Source: Kocuria rosea (GTDB lineage Bacteria; Actinomycetota; Actinomycetes; Actinomycetales; Micrococcaceae). From it: DNA of 64,000 nucleotides. Shown here piece by piece: positions 23,678 through 31,625 of the stretch. The notes under the pieces were generated by a model. The model had not been told where the DNA came from, did no database searches, and saw only the letters and a list, made by a program, of their open reading frames with translations. The translations under genes were made by a program, and so were the position numbers. The stretch covers positions 186,001 through 250,000 of the forward strand of contig NZ_CP035103.1 of assembly GCF_006094695.1 (NCBI RefSeq), written 5' to 3'. Each line of letters starts with the position of its first letter. Within the stretch, counting starts at the first letter, position 1.

Positions 23678-25164
23678 GCCCCCTGACCCGCCGGCAGCTG
23701 CTGGCACTGGGCGCGGCCGGGGCCGGCGCCGCGGCCGTGGGCGGGGCCGGGCTGTGGTGGACCGGCGGCGGGGGCGAGGCCCTCGGCGGCGGCCGGGAGC
23801 TGCTGCAGCCCGAGGTGCTGTCCAGCAGGGACGGTGCCCTGGACCTGGTCCTGGAGGCAGCCCCCGCCCGGGTGCGGATCGGGGCGCGCACCGCGCACGT
23901 GCAGGCGTTCAACGGCTCCCTGCCCGGGCCCACCCTGCGCCTCCGCCCCGGGGACACGCTCCGGGTGGCGATGAGCAACGGCCTGGAGGCCCCGACGAAC
24001 CTGCACGTGCACGGTCTGCACGTCTCCCCGGAGGACAACGGGGACAACCCCTTCGTGAGCATCGCCCCCGGGGACTCCTTCGACTACGCGTTCGCCCTTC
24101 CACGCGACCACCCGCCGGGCACCTACTGGTACCACCCGCACCACCACGGGCACGTGGCCGACCAGCTCGCCGCCGGGCTCTACGGGGCCATCGTGGTCGA
24201 GGACCCCGAGCCCGTCCCGGTGGCCCGGGAGCGGGTGCTGGTGATTTCCGACCTCACCCTGGACGCCTCCGGCAACCTCGCCGAGGCGTCCCCGCCGGAG
24301 CGGATGATGGGCCGGGAGGGGCAGAGCGTGCTGGTCAACGGTCAGGTCCGTCCCGGGGCCACCGCGGCACCGGGGGAGCGGGAGCTGTGGCGGGTCGTCA
24401 ACGCCTGCCCGTCCCGGTTCCTGCGCCTGAGCCTGGACGGGCAGGGCCTGCGGCTCTCCGGCCGTGACGTCGGCCGGCTGCCCGAGGCGCTCGAGGTCAC
24501 CGACGTGACCCTGGCGTCGGGCAACCGGGTGGAGCTGCTGGTGGACGCCCGGGCGGGCACTTCCGTCCTGGTGGCCACCCCGGTGGACCGCGGCAGCATG
24601 GACGGCATGATGAACGGCATGACGGGCCCGGGCGGGGACCGTCCCGGCTCCGGCGGTCCGGTCGAGCTGCTCACCCTGGAGGTCGCCGGGGACCCGGTCG
24701 AGCCGGCCGGGCCCGTGCCCGCGGGGCCGGCGCTGCGGGACCTGCGCGAGGAGCCGGTCGAGGCCCGGCGCACCCTGGACTTCGCCATGGGCATGGGCAT
24801 GGGCGGGATGATGGGCGGCATGCGCGGTCCCGGGCAGATGATGTCCTTCACGATCGACGGCCGGGAGTTCGACGCCGGGCGCACCGACCAGCGGGTCCGG
24901 GTGGGCACCGTGGAGGAGTGGACCCTGACCAACTCCAGCCCCATGGACCACCCGGTGCACCTGCACGTGTGGCCGATGCAGGTCGTGGCCGAGGCGGGCC
25001 AGGAGGTCTCCGGACCGCGGTGGCAGGACGTGGTCAACGTCCCGGCCTTCGGGGAGGTGACGGTCCGGGTGGCCTTCGACGACTTCGCCGGCCGCAGCGT
25101 CTACCACTGCCACATCCTCGACCACGAGGACCTCGGCATGATGGGCACCCTCGAGGCCCGCTGA
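23674..25164 (+). CDS. Multicopper oxidase (CueO-like), Tat-exported
   Basis: A 496-residue oxidase. The N-terminus has a twin-arginine signal (TRRQLLALG plus an Ala/Gly-rich core). Copper ligands are in the usual four motifs: LHVHGLH, YWYHPHHHGH, HPVHLHVWPM and YHCHILDHEDLGMM, the last including the axial Met of the type 1 site. A Met-rich segment (DFAMGMGMGGMMGGM) lies near residue 375, as in cuprous oxidases. It probably oxidises Cu(I) to Cu(II) outside the cell. The GTG start overlaps the SHOCT gene stop as GTGA, with AGGAGGG upstream; it is the last gene of the copper operon. Confidence 0.9.
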   Translation: MSPLTRRQLLALGAAGAGAAAVGGAGLWWTGGGGEALGGGRELLQPEVLSSRDGALDLVLEAAPARVRIGARTAHVQAFNGSLPGPTLRLRPGDTLRVAMSNGLEAPTNLHVHGLHVSPEDNGDNPFVSIAPGDSFDYAFALPRDHPPGTYWYHPHHHGHVADQLAAGLYGAIVVEDPEPVPVARERVLVISDLTLDASGNLAEASPPERMMGREGQSVLVNGQVRPGATAAPGERELWRVVNACPSRFLRLSLDGQGLRLSGRDVGRLPEALEVTDVTLASGNRVELLVDARAGTSVLVATPVDRGSMDGMMNGMTGPGGDRPGSGGPVELLTLEVAGDPVEPAGPVPAGPALRDLREEPVEARRTLDFAMGMGMGGMMGGMRGPGQMMSFTIDGREFDAGRTDQRVRVGTVEEWTLTNSSPMDHPVHLHVWPMQVVAEAGQEVSGPRWQDVVNVPAFGEVTVRVAFDDFAGRSVYHCHILDHEDLGMMGTLEAR

Positions 25165-25186
25165 GGTCCGCTGAGGCCCGCTGAGG
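25157..25186 (+). repeat. Three 10-bp tandem repeats across the oxidase stop codon
   Basis: (C/T)CCGCTGAGG is repeated at 25157-25166, 25167-25176 and 25177-25186; the first copy contains the oxidase stop TGA. It is a local duplication with no known role. Confidence 0.7.
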
Positions 25187-25211
25187 CCCGGCGAGAGTGG
25201 GGAAGCCCGGT

Positions 25212-25225
25212 GCGCGGATCCGCGC
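25212..25225. terminator. 14-bp palindrome between the convergent oxidase and copper-storage-like genes
   Basis: GCGCGGA followed by TCCGCGC lies between the two converging stops and sits inside a longer GCCCGG...CCGGGC context. It may act as a bidirectional terminator. Confidence 0.35.
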
Positions 25226-25252
25226 CGCGCCCGGACCGGCGCCCCGCCGGGC

Positions 25253-25660
25253 TCAGCCCATCGAGGTGAGGAGGTCGGCGCAGGCCTGCTCGCAGCGGCG
25301 GCAGGCCTCGGCGCAGACCTTGCAGTGCTCGTGCATCTCGGCGTGCTCGGCGCATTCGTCCCCGCAGGCCTTGCACGCGGTGCGGCACGCCTCGAGCAGG
25401 GCCCGGCCGACCTCGGCGTTGTTGCCGGTCTGACGGGAGAGTGCCTTGCCGGTGGCGGCGCAGACGTCGGCGCAGTCGAGGTTCTTGCGGATGCACTCGG
25501 TCAGCTCCGCGACCATGTCCTCGGCCAGGCAGGCGTCGGCGCAGGCGGTGCAGGTCTGGGCGCACTCGAAGCACGCCGCGATGCACTCGGCCAGCTTCTG
25601 CCGGTCGATGTTCCCCAGGTCCTTCGGGTAGGTCTCGAGCATCGAGGTCACGTGGGTCAT
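25253..25660 (-). CDS. Four-helix-bundle Cys-rich copper-binding protein (Csp-like)
   Basis: A 135-residue soluble protein with about 15 Cys spaced along helices: CIAACFECAQTCTACADAC, CIRKNLDCADVC, CRTACKACGDECAEH, CKVCAEACRRCEQAC. This matches the cytosolic copper storage protein (Csp3-like; formerly DUF326) pattern, in which Cys line the inside of a four-helix bundle and hold many Cu(I) ions. There is no signal peptide, so it is cytosolic. AAGGAG precedes the ATG at 25660. It is convergent with the multicopper oxidase, and its promoter carries repeats like those before the copper two-component genes. Confidence 0.9.
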   Translation of the reverse strand: MTHVTSMLETYPKDLGNIDRQKLAECIAACFECAQTCTACADACLAEDMVAELTECIRKNLDCADVCAATGKALSRQTGNNAEVGRALLEACRTACKACGDECAEHAEMHEHCKVCAEACRRCEQACADLLTSMG

Positions 25661-25728
25661 GGTCTCGCTCCTTCGTCCGTCCTGCCGTGGTGCGGACCGG
25701 TCGGAACCGGACCGCCGTGCAACCGACA

Positions 25729-25781
25729 GTAAACTGCCGATCCGGCGTCGTGAAGTCCTGGGCGTTGAAGATTCCGTGAAG
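25729..25781 (-). promoter_or_regulatory. Promoter of the copper-storage-like gene with 11-bp-phased GTGAAG repeats
   Basis: On the minus strand a TTCACG -35 and a TACTGT -10 (plus-strand 25729-25734) are 17 bp apart. At and upstream of the -35, plus-strand GTGAAG at 25750 and 25776 and TTGAAG at 25765 form direct repeats, the last two 11 bp apart, and GAAGATTCC at 25767-25775 equals the element at 18380-18388. This is the layout of an OmpR-type activation site. Confidence 0.5.
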
Positions 25782-25920
25782 AAACCCCCGGCCACGGAGG
25801 GGGCGGACGAACCGGTCGGCGCCGGCCGCCGCTGCCGGTCACGCCGGGGCCGTCTCTCCGTCTCCGGCGCGTGCTCCGGCCTCGCCGAGCCGAGCGTCCC
25901 GCCTCCGCCGCGCTGACGGC

Positions 25921-26346
25921 TCAGCGGGTGCGGCGGGACACGGCGGGCGGGGGGCCGAAGCCGCTCACGGCGTCCCGCAAGGACGGCGGTGCGCCGTGCT
26001 CGGGCTGGTGGATCCGCTGCGGACCGCCGGAGGCGACCCAGCGGTTCAGCGCCTCCGCCCGCTGGACGTCCTCCAGCCCGCTCAGCCACACGGTGGGACC
26101 CACGTGCCCGCTGGGCCCGTCCCGCCGTGCGACGGCGACCAGCGCGGCCATCTCGCACCGGCCCAGGCACGGGGACGAGATCAGGACGGCCCCGGCCGTG
26201 CCCCTGACCACCTCCTGGAGGTCCTCCGCCTGCTCGGCGGTCCCGGTCATCCGGCGCAGGCCGGCGCACCGGTGACCCTGGCAGACCGCGACCAGGGGAC
26301 CGCTGGCGTCGGTGCTGGTCCTGCGCGGGGCGCTCTTGCGGGTCAT
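25921..26346 (-). CDS. Thioredoxin-like (2Fe-2S) ferredoxin domain protein
   Basis: A 141-residue cytosolic protein. Four Cys are placed as in thioredoxin-fold 2Fe-2S ferredoxins: VAVCQGHRCAG near residues 20-28 and SSPCLGRCEMA near 58-66, with family-like spacing. The C-terminal 35 residues are a Pro/Arg-rich tail. AGGAGGG precedes the ATG. It diverges from the peptide-type ABC operon and shares with it an AATGA-n3-TCATT site that looks like a Zur box, so it may assist metal or metallophore handling (inference); iron-type regulation is an alternative. Confidence 0.7.
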   Translation of the reverse strand: MTRKSAPRRTSTDASGPLVAVCQGHRCAGLRRMTGTAEQAEDLQEVVRGTAGAVLISSPCLGRCEMAALVAVARRDGPSGHVGPTVWLSGLEDVQRAEALNRWVASGGPQRIHQPEHGAPPSLRDAVSGFGPPPAVSRRTR

Positions 26347-26420
26347 CGGGTGCCCTCCTGGGTCGGCGAACGAGGTGGCGGGCCGGCGGCTCCTAAACGC
26401 GCTGCCGCCGGTTTTGTTGT

Positions 26421-26440
26421 TGAGAATGAAACTCATTACC
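26421..26440. promoter_or_regulatory. Zur/Fur-like box in the divergent promoter of the ferredoxin and ABC importer genes
   Basis: TGAGAATGA-AAC-TCATTA contains the perfect inverted repeat AATGA-n3-TCATT. TGAGAAT is the same half-site seen before znuC (31611) and znuA (33798). It sits between the divergent starts at 26346 and 26480, in the only AT-rich stretch nearby. Confidence 0.6.
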
Positions 26441-26479
26441 ATAAGAACTCGTTGAGACCGGTTTTGGCAAGGGGGAAGC

Positions 26480-27295
26480 ATGCGCGGTGCGACCGGAGTG
26501 GACGTGCGGGGGCTCGACGTGGCCCTGGCCGGACGGCCGCTGCTGCAGGGTGTGGGCTTCCAGGTGCCCCCGGGTCGGCGGGTGGCCCTGCTCGGCGCCT
26601 CGGGCTCGGGGAAGTCCCTGACGGTCCTGGCCCTGCTGGGTCTGCTCGGACACCACTTCGGCGTGCAGGGCTCCCTGCGCGCCGCCGGCCGTGAGCTGCC
26701 GTGGCGGCAGGCTCCCGGGCGGCGTCCGGGAATGGCCGCGGTCTTCCAGGACTCCCAGGCCGCGCTGAACCCCGTGGTGCGCCTGGACCGGCAGCTGCTG
26801 CCCGCCGTGGCCCGCCGGCGCCGGCTCGGTGCGGCGGCCGCCGGCCGGGTCGTGGCGGATCTGCTCCGCGAGGTCGGCTTCGAGGACCCGGCGCGGATCC
26901 TGCGGGCCCACCCCTCCCAGCTGTCGGGCGGGCAGCGGCAGCGGGTGTGCCTGGCGCTCGCCATGGCCGCCGCACCGGACCTGCTGGTGGCCGACGAGCC
27001 GACCACGGCGCTGGACATGATCAGCCAGCGCCACGTGGTCGAGGCCCTGCGCCGGTGCACCGGCGCAGGCCGCGGCGGGCTGCTGTTCGTCACCCACGAC
27101 CTGGCGGTCGCCGCCGACCTGTGCGACGACGTCGTCGTCCTGGACCGGGGACGGGTCGTCGAGTCCGGTCCGATCCAGCAGGTGGTCGGATCGCCGCAGG
27201 CGCCCTTCACGGCGGCCCTGGTCGAGGCCGCCCGCACCGGTCTCCGTTCCGCTGCGGCTCCGCCGGTTGCCGCCCCGCTGGGCGTGGCCTCGTGA
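26480..27295 (+). CDS. ABC transporter ATP-binding protein, DppD/NikD-like
   Basis: A 271-residue ATPase of the oligopeptide/nickel importer family. Walker A GASGSGKSLT, Q-loop in FQDSQAALNP, signature LSGGQRQRVC and Walker B LLVADEPTTALD are complete, followed by the switch His in VTHDLAVAADL. AAGGGGGAAG precedes the ATG. It overlaps the second ATPase gene by four bases (GTGA). Together with the lipoprotein and fused permease it makes a five-part Dpp/Nik-type importer; the Zur-like box upstream suggests a zinc chelate or other metallophore as cargo. Confidence 0.85.
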   Translation: MRGATGVDVRGLDVALAGRPLLQGVGFQVPPGRRVALLGASGSGKSLTVLALLGLLGHHFGVQGSLRAAGRELPWRQAPGRRPGMAAVFQDSQAALNPVVRLDRQLLPAVARRRRLGAAAAGRVVADLLREVGFEDPARILRAHPSQLSGGQRQRVCLALAMAAAPDLLVADEPTTALDMISQRHVVEALRRCTGAGRGGLLFVTHDLAVAADLCDDVVVLDRGRVVESGPIQQVVGSPQAPFTAALVEAARTGLRSAAAPPVAAPLGVAS

Positions 27296-28065
27296 GCCGG
27301 GCGGCGGAACCCGCCGCACTGCACGGTGTCGGGCTCACCAGGAGCTACGGCACGCGCTCCGGCGCCGTGGCCGCGGTGCGCGGCGTCGACCTCGCGGTGC
27401 GCGATGGGGAGTCGCTGGGCCTGGTCGGCCCCTCCGGATCGGGCAAGTCCACGCTGCTGTCCCTGCTGCTGGGCGTCGAGCGCCCAGACCGGGGCGAGAT
27501 CCTCTTCGACGGCGTTCCCCTGACCGGCCGGCAGCAGCTCCGGCGGGCCAGGCAGGCCGTGCAGTACGTCCCGCAGGACCCCGCGTCCAGCCTGGACCCG
27601 CGGCGCAGCGTCGAACGCCAGCTGCGGGAACCGCTGCGCCGCTTCGGCATCGCGGGCGACCACGCCCCAATGGTCCGGGACGCCCTGGAGCGGGTCGGCC
27701 TGGGCGCCGAGCACCTGGACCGGCGCGCCCACGAGCTCTCCGGCGGTCAGGCCCAGCGCGTGGCGATCGCCCGGGCCCTGGTGACCCGGCCGCGGATCCT
27801 CCTGGCCGACGAGGCGGTCAGCGGCCTCGACCTGCCGCTGCGCCACCAGGTGCTGGACCTGCTCAAGGAGCAGCACGTCCAAGAGGGACTGGGGCTGCTG
27901 TTCGTCTCCCACGACCTCACCGCGGTCCGCTTCCTGTGCCGCCGCGCGCTGGTGCTCGACCACGGGCAGGTGGTGGAGGAGGGCCCCGTCGACCGGCTCC
28001 TCGAGACGCCGCGCCACCCGACCACGCAGGAGCTGGTGGATGCGGTTCCGCACCTGGCCCCCTGA
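27292..28065 (+). CDS. ABC transporter ATP-binding protein, DppF/NikE-like
   Basis: A 257-residue ATPase partner. It carries Walker A GPSGSGKST, Q-loop YVPQDPASSLDP (the DppF form), signature LSGGQAQRVAIARAL, Walker B ILLADEAVSGLD and switch VSHDLTAVRFL. The usual DEP after Walker B reads DEAVS, a common DppF variant. The GTG start overlaps the first ATPase stop. The C-terminal peptide-importer extension is short. It pairs with the gene at 26480 as the two nucleotide-binding subunits of the importer. Confidence 0.85.
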   Translation: MSRAAEPAALHGVGLTRSYGTRSGAVAAVRGVDLAVRDGESLGLVGPSGSGKSTLLSLLLGVERPDRGEILFDGVPLTGRQQLRRARQAVQYVPQDPASSLDPRRSVERQLREPLRRFGIAGDHAPMVRDALERVGLGAEHLDRRAHELSGGQAQRVAIARALVTRPRILLADEAVSGLDLPLRHQVLDLLKEQHVQEGLGLLFVSHDLTAVRFLCRRALVLDHGQVVEEGPVDRLLETPRHPTTQELVDAVPHLAP

Positions 28066-28125
28066 GCCGGCGGCCGCACCATCCCTGTCACCCACCACCG
28101 ATCACCACACCGAAAGGGCCTCCTG

Positions 28126-29670
28126 ATGCCACCCCGCCCCTCCGCTCCCGGTCCCGCCGCTCGCCGCACCGGCCTCGCCGCGGTCAGCCTGCTGCTGCTC
28201 ACCGGCTGCTTCGCCGAGGGCTCCGGCACCTCCTCCGCCGGGGGAGCCGGCGGCTCGACCGACGGCCGGATCGAGCTCGCCATGCTGCAGCCGCCGCGCT
28301 CGGGGCTGTCCCCGCTGAGCGACGACGCCTTCAAGCTCTCCCGCTGGTCCACCGCCGAGACGCTGGTCCGGCTGGACGAGGCCGGGGACGCCCAGCCGAT
28401 GCTGGCCACCGCGTGGGAGCAGCTCGACGACACCACCTGGTCCTTCACGATCCGGGACGGCGTCACCTTCCACGACGGCACCGAGCTCACCGCGGAGAAC
28501 GCCGCCGCCTCCCTGGCCCGGGCGGTGGAGGCGGAGCCGGCCCCGCGCATCCTCGACGGGGTGGAGATGAGCGTGGCGGCCGAGGGCGACACCGTGCGGG
28601 TCACCACCGCCGGGACAGACCCGCTGGTCCCGCAGCGGCTGTCCAGCCCGCAGCTGTCGGTCCTGGCCCCGGCCGCCTACGAGGGCACCGCCGTGACCCC
28701 GGTGGGCCACGGCACGGGTCCGTTCGAGCTCACCGCCGTGGACGGCACCTCCGGGGCCACCCTGGAGCGCTACGACGACCACTGGGCCGGCGCCGCGGCG
28801 GCGGCCGGCATCGACGTGTCCTTTGTGCCCGACGGCACCGCCCGGGCCGCCGCGCTGCGCACCGGCGAGGCCGACGTCGTCGAGGCCGTGCCCGTGGGCC
28901 AGGCCGCCCAGGTCGAGGAGGACCTCCTCGAGGAGGTGCCGATGCCGCGCACCAACACGCTCTACCTCAACACCGAGGACGGGCCGTTCGCCGACCCCGC
29001 CCTGCGCGCCGCCGCCCGGGAGGCCCTGGACCCGCAGCGCATCGTGGACGGGGTCTACGAGGGCCGGGCCGACGCGGCCGCGGGACTGCTGGGCCCGGCG
29101 ATCCCCTACGCCGCGGAGGGCCGGGGCACCGACGCCTACCGCGAGGCGCTGGCCGACCGCGCCGAGGCCGGGGACCCGGCCGGGCGGAAGATCACCATCG
29201 GCACCTTCACCGACCGGGCCGAGCTGCCCGAGGTCGCCGTCCAGCTCCAGCAGCAGCTCGAGGCCGCCGGCTTCGAGGTGGAGCTCGAGGTGCGCGAGTA
29301 CCAGTACATCGAGGCCGACGCCCTGGACGGCGACTTCGACGCCTTCGTCCTCTCCCGCGCCACGGTGCTCGACTCGGGCGACCCAGTGGCCTACATGGTG
29401 AGCGACTTCGGCTGTGAGGGCTCGTTCAACCTCTCCCGGTTCTGCTCCGGGGCCGTCGACGACGCCCTGACCGCCGCGGAGCAGGCCGCTCCCGGCGAGG
29501 AGCGCCAGGAGGCGATCATGGCCGCCGAAGCGGCGATCCTGGCCGAGGACGCGGCGATCCCGATGCTCCACGAGCGCGTCATCCAGGGTGAGCAGGACGG
29601 CGTGGAGGGCGCGGTCCGCGATCCGCGCGAGCGCGAGCTGATCACGGCCGAGACCGCCGTCTCCGAGTGA
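28126..29670 (+). CDS. Peptide/nickel-type ABC substrate-binding lipoprotein
   Basis: A 514-residue family 5 (SBP_bac_5, DppA/NikA) binding protein. The signal peptide ends in the lipobox LTGC (about residue 27), then a Gly/Ser linker. Typical segments are STAETLVRLDEAGDAQPMLATAWEQLDDTTWSF (broken here only for family comparison), TFHDGTELTAENAAASLARAV, GTGPFEL and RTNTLYLNTEDGPFADPALR. It docks cargo outside the membrane for the fused permease, whose gene overlaps by four bases. Cargo is unknown; a Zur-type site at the operon head favours a metal complex over peptides. Confidence 0.85.
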   Translation: MPPRPSAPGPAARRTGLAAVSLLLLTGCFAEGSGTSSAGGAGGSTDGRIELAMLQPPRSGLSPLSDDAFKLSRWSTAETLVRLDEAGDAQPMLATAWEQLDDTTWSFTIRDGVTFHDGTELTAENAAASLARAVEAEPAPRILDGVEMSVAAEGDTVRVTTAGTDPLVPQRLSSPQLSVLAPAAYEGTAVTPVGHGTGPFELTAVDGTSGATLERYDDHWAGAAAAAGIDVSFVPDGTARAAALRTGEADVVEAVPVGQAAQVEEDLLEEVPMPRTNTLYLNTEDGPFADPALRAAAREALDPQRIVDGVYEGRADAAAGLLGPAIPYAAEGRGTDAYREALADRAEAGDPAGRKITIGTFTDRAELPEVAVQLQQQLEAAGFEVELEVREYQYIEADALDGDFDAFVLSRATVLDSGDPVAYMVSDFGCEGSFNLSRFCSGAVDDALTAAEQAAPGEERQEAIMAAEAAILAEDAAIPMLHERVIQGEQDGVEGAVRDPRERELITAETAVSE

Positions 29671-29691
29671 CGGGCCGAGTGACGGGCCGAG
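29665..29691 (+). repeat. 12-bp tandem repeat at the permease start with three in-phase GTG codons
   Basis: GAGTGACGGGCC occurs at 29665-29676 and 29677-29688, with a third partial copy from 29689. Each copy offers a GTG start in the same phase (29667, 29679, 29691), the first overlapping the lipoprotein stop. Confidence 0.8.
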
Positions 29692-31550
29692 TGAGGGGAC
29701 GGGGAGGGGCTGCGGCCCTGATCTCCCGCGCCGCGGCCTTCGCCGCCGTCGTCCTGCTGATCGGGGCCCTGCCGTGGCTCTCGGGCAGCAGCCCGGAGTA
29801 CACGGTGCTGCGCGCCCGCTACGCGGACCGGCCGGCCACCCCGGAGGTGCTGGCCCAGATCCGGACCGAGCTGGGCCTGGACGGCGGCCCGGTGGCCGTC
29901 TTCGCCGACTGGGCGTCCGGCGTCCTCACCGGGGACCTCGGCACCTCCTGGATCAGCGGGCGCCCGGTCCTGCCCGGCGTCCTGGAGTCCATGGGGGTGT
30001 CCCTGACGCTGATGGGCGCGGCCCTGCTCGTCGCCCTGCTCGTGGCCGCCGTGACCTGTGTGCCCACCGTCCGCAGCGGGCTCGCCGGGCGCCCCGTCCG
30101 CGGGGCCGGGGCGGCGGCCGCCGCGCTGACCGCGCTGCCGGAGTTCCTGCTGGCGGCGGTGCTGCTGATCGTCGTGGCCGTCTGGGCGGGCTGGCTCCCG
30201 CCCTACGGATGGCAGGGGCCCGAGCACGTGGTGCTCCCGGCCCTGGCGCTCGGCCTGCCCGGGGGCGGGCTGATCGGCCGGCTGCTCTCGACCGCCCTGG
30301 CCGGCGCCTTCACCGAGCGCTGGGTGCACACCTGGGCCGTGGCCGGGCACTCCCGGCCGCGGATCGCGCTCGCGGCGCTGCACCGGGCCCTGCCCGGGGT
30401 GATCGGGCAGATCGCTCTCGTCGTCGTCGGGCTCACCGGCGGGGCGGTGCCGGTCGAGGAGGTCTTCGCGATCCCCGGCCTGGGCCGGACCCTGCTCGGG
30501 GCCGCGGCGGCCCAGGACATCCCCGCCCTGCAGGCGGGGATCCTGCTCCTGCTCGTGCTCGCCGCGCTGTGCGGTGCCCTGGCCGCCCTGGCCCGCCGGG
30601 CGCTGCTGGGGCCGGCCGCCCGCTCCGGGGACCTGCCCGTCCCCGGGCCGCCCCCGGGGCGGCGCCGGGCGTGGTGGACGGTGCCGGTCGTCTCGGGGGC
30701 CCTGCTGCTGTGGCTCGTCGTCGCCGGACTGCTCCGGGACCCCTACGCCTCCGCCCACGGGCGGCTCGAAGCGCCCTCCTGGGCGCTCCCGCTGGGGGCC
30801 GACGCGTCCGGCCGCGACGTGCTGGCGCGCGTGGGCCACGGCGCCCTGGACACCCTGGGCCTGGCCCTGGTCGTGGTCGCCGCCTGCCTGGTCATCGGTC
30901 TGGCCGTCGGGATGACCGGGACGTGGTCCACCGGGCCGGTCGAGGTCACCAACGCGGCACCGCCGATCATCGCCGGCATCCTCGTCGTGGCGGTGGCCGG
31001 CCCCTCCGCGGCCGGAGCCGCCCTGGCCGTCACCCTGGTGAGCTGGGCACCGCTGGCCGCCCACACCGCCGCCCTCGTGGCCGAGATCTCGGCCCGGCCC
31101 TACGTCCGGGTGCTGCCCCTGCTCGGGGTGGGCCGGACCCGCATCCTGGCCGGGACCGTCCTGCCCACCCTGCTGCCGGAGGTGACCCGGCACGCGGTCC
31201 TGCGCCTGCCCGGCACCGCCCTGGCCATTGCCGGCCTCGGCTTCCTGGGCCTGGGGCAGCAGCCGCCGGCCCCGGAGTGGGGGCTGCTGCTGGCCGAGGG
31301 CATCGGCTACGTCGAGCGCGCCCCCTGGACCGTGCTCGGGCCCGCGGGTGCCCTGGTGCTCGCCTCCGTCCTGGCAGTCTCACTCTCCAGCGCCGACGTC
31401 GCGAGGCGGACGGCCCGTCCTGGGCGGGGGCCTGCCGAGGCGGGACCTGCCGAGACGGGACCTGCCGCCACGGCGTCTCCTGCCGCGCTGTCCGTTCCGC
31501 GCCGGGGGGAGGACGCCGTGCGGTCCGCCGTGCAGCCGGCGCGGCGCTGA
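29667..31550 (+). CDS. Fused DppB-DppC-type ABC permease
   Basis: A 627-residue protein joining two complete permease subunits that are normally separate. The first half (to about 310) has the DppB-type N-terminal extracytoplasmic region (IRTELGLDGGP), ALTALPEFLLAAVL and the EAA-like AVAGHSRPRIALAALHRALP and VFAIPGLGRTLL. The second half (about 330-590) has DppC marks: LGADASGRDVLARVGHGALDTL, the EAA region LLGVGRTRILAGTVLPTLLPE and ALAIAGLGFLGLGQQPPAPEWG. The C-terminal 35 residues are hydrophilic. The start is GTG at 29667 or two alternatives 12 and 24 bases later. Confidence 0.85.
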   Translation: MTGRVTGRVRGRGGAAALISRAAAFAAVVLLIGALPWLSGSSPEYTVLRARYADRPATPEVLAQIRTELGLDGGPVAVFADWASGVLTGDLGTSWISGRPVLPGVLESMGVSLTLMGAALLVALLVAAVTCVPTVRSGLAGRPVRGAGAAAAALTALPEFLLAAVLLIVVAVWAGWLPPYGWQGPEHVVLPALALGLPGGGLIGRLLSTALAGAFTERWVHTWAVAGHSRPRIALAALHRALPGVIGQIALVVVGLTGGAVPVEEVFAIPGLGRTLLGAAAAQDIPALQAGILLLLVLAALCGALAALARRALLGPAARSGDLPVPGPPPGRRRAWWTVPVVSGALLLWLVVAGLLRDPYASAHGRLEAPSWALPLGADASGRDVLARVGHGALDTLGLALVVVAACLVIGLAVGMTGTWSTGPVEVTNAAPPIIAGILVVAVAGPSAAGAALAVTLVSWAPLAAHTAALVAEISARPYVRVLPLLGVGRTRILAGTVLPTLLPEVTRHAVLRLPGTALAIAGLGFLGLGQQPPAPEWGLLLAEGIGYVERAPWTVLGPAGALVLASVLAVSLSSADVARRTARPGRGPAEAGPAETGPAATASPAALSVPRRGEDAVRSAVQPARR

Positions 31551-31557
31551 TCCCGGC

Positions 31558-31585
31558 GGCACCGGTCCGCCGCGGAACCGGTGCC
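31558..31585 (+). terminator. 9-bp hairpin after the importer operon
   Basis: GGCACCGGT (31558-31566) and ACCGGTGCC (31577-31585) pair perfectly around a 10-base loop, directly after the permease stop and before the znuC promoter, so it likely ends the importer transcript. Confidence 0.6.
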
Positions 31586-31588
31586 GAA

Positions 31589-31625
31589 TTGACCATCGTT
31601 CTCATTTTCTTGAGAATGGCTCTCA
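31589..31625 (+). promoter_or_regulatory. znuC promoter with overlapping Zur boxes (leaderless)
   Basis: TTGACC and GAGAAT (31612-31617) form a promoter whose start falls on the znuC ATG at 31625. TTCTCA-n6-TGAGAA at 31599-31616 and TGAGA-n5-TCTCA at 31611-31625 are inverted repeats covering the -10 and start, consistent with repression by Zur. Confidence 0.65.
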
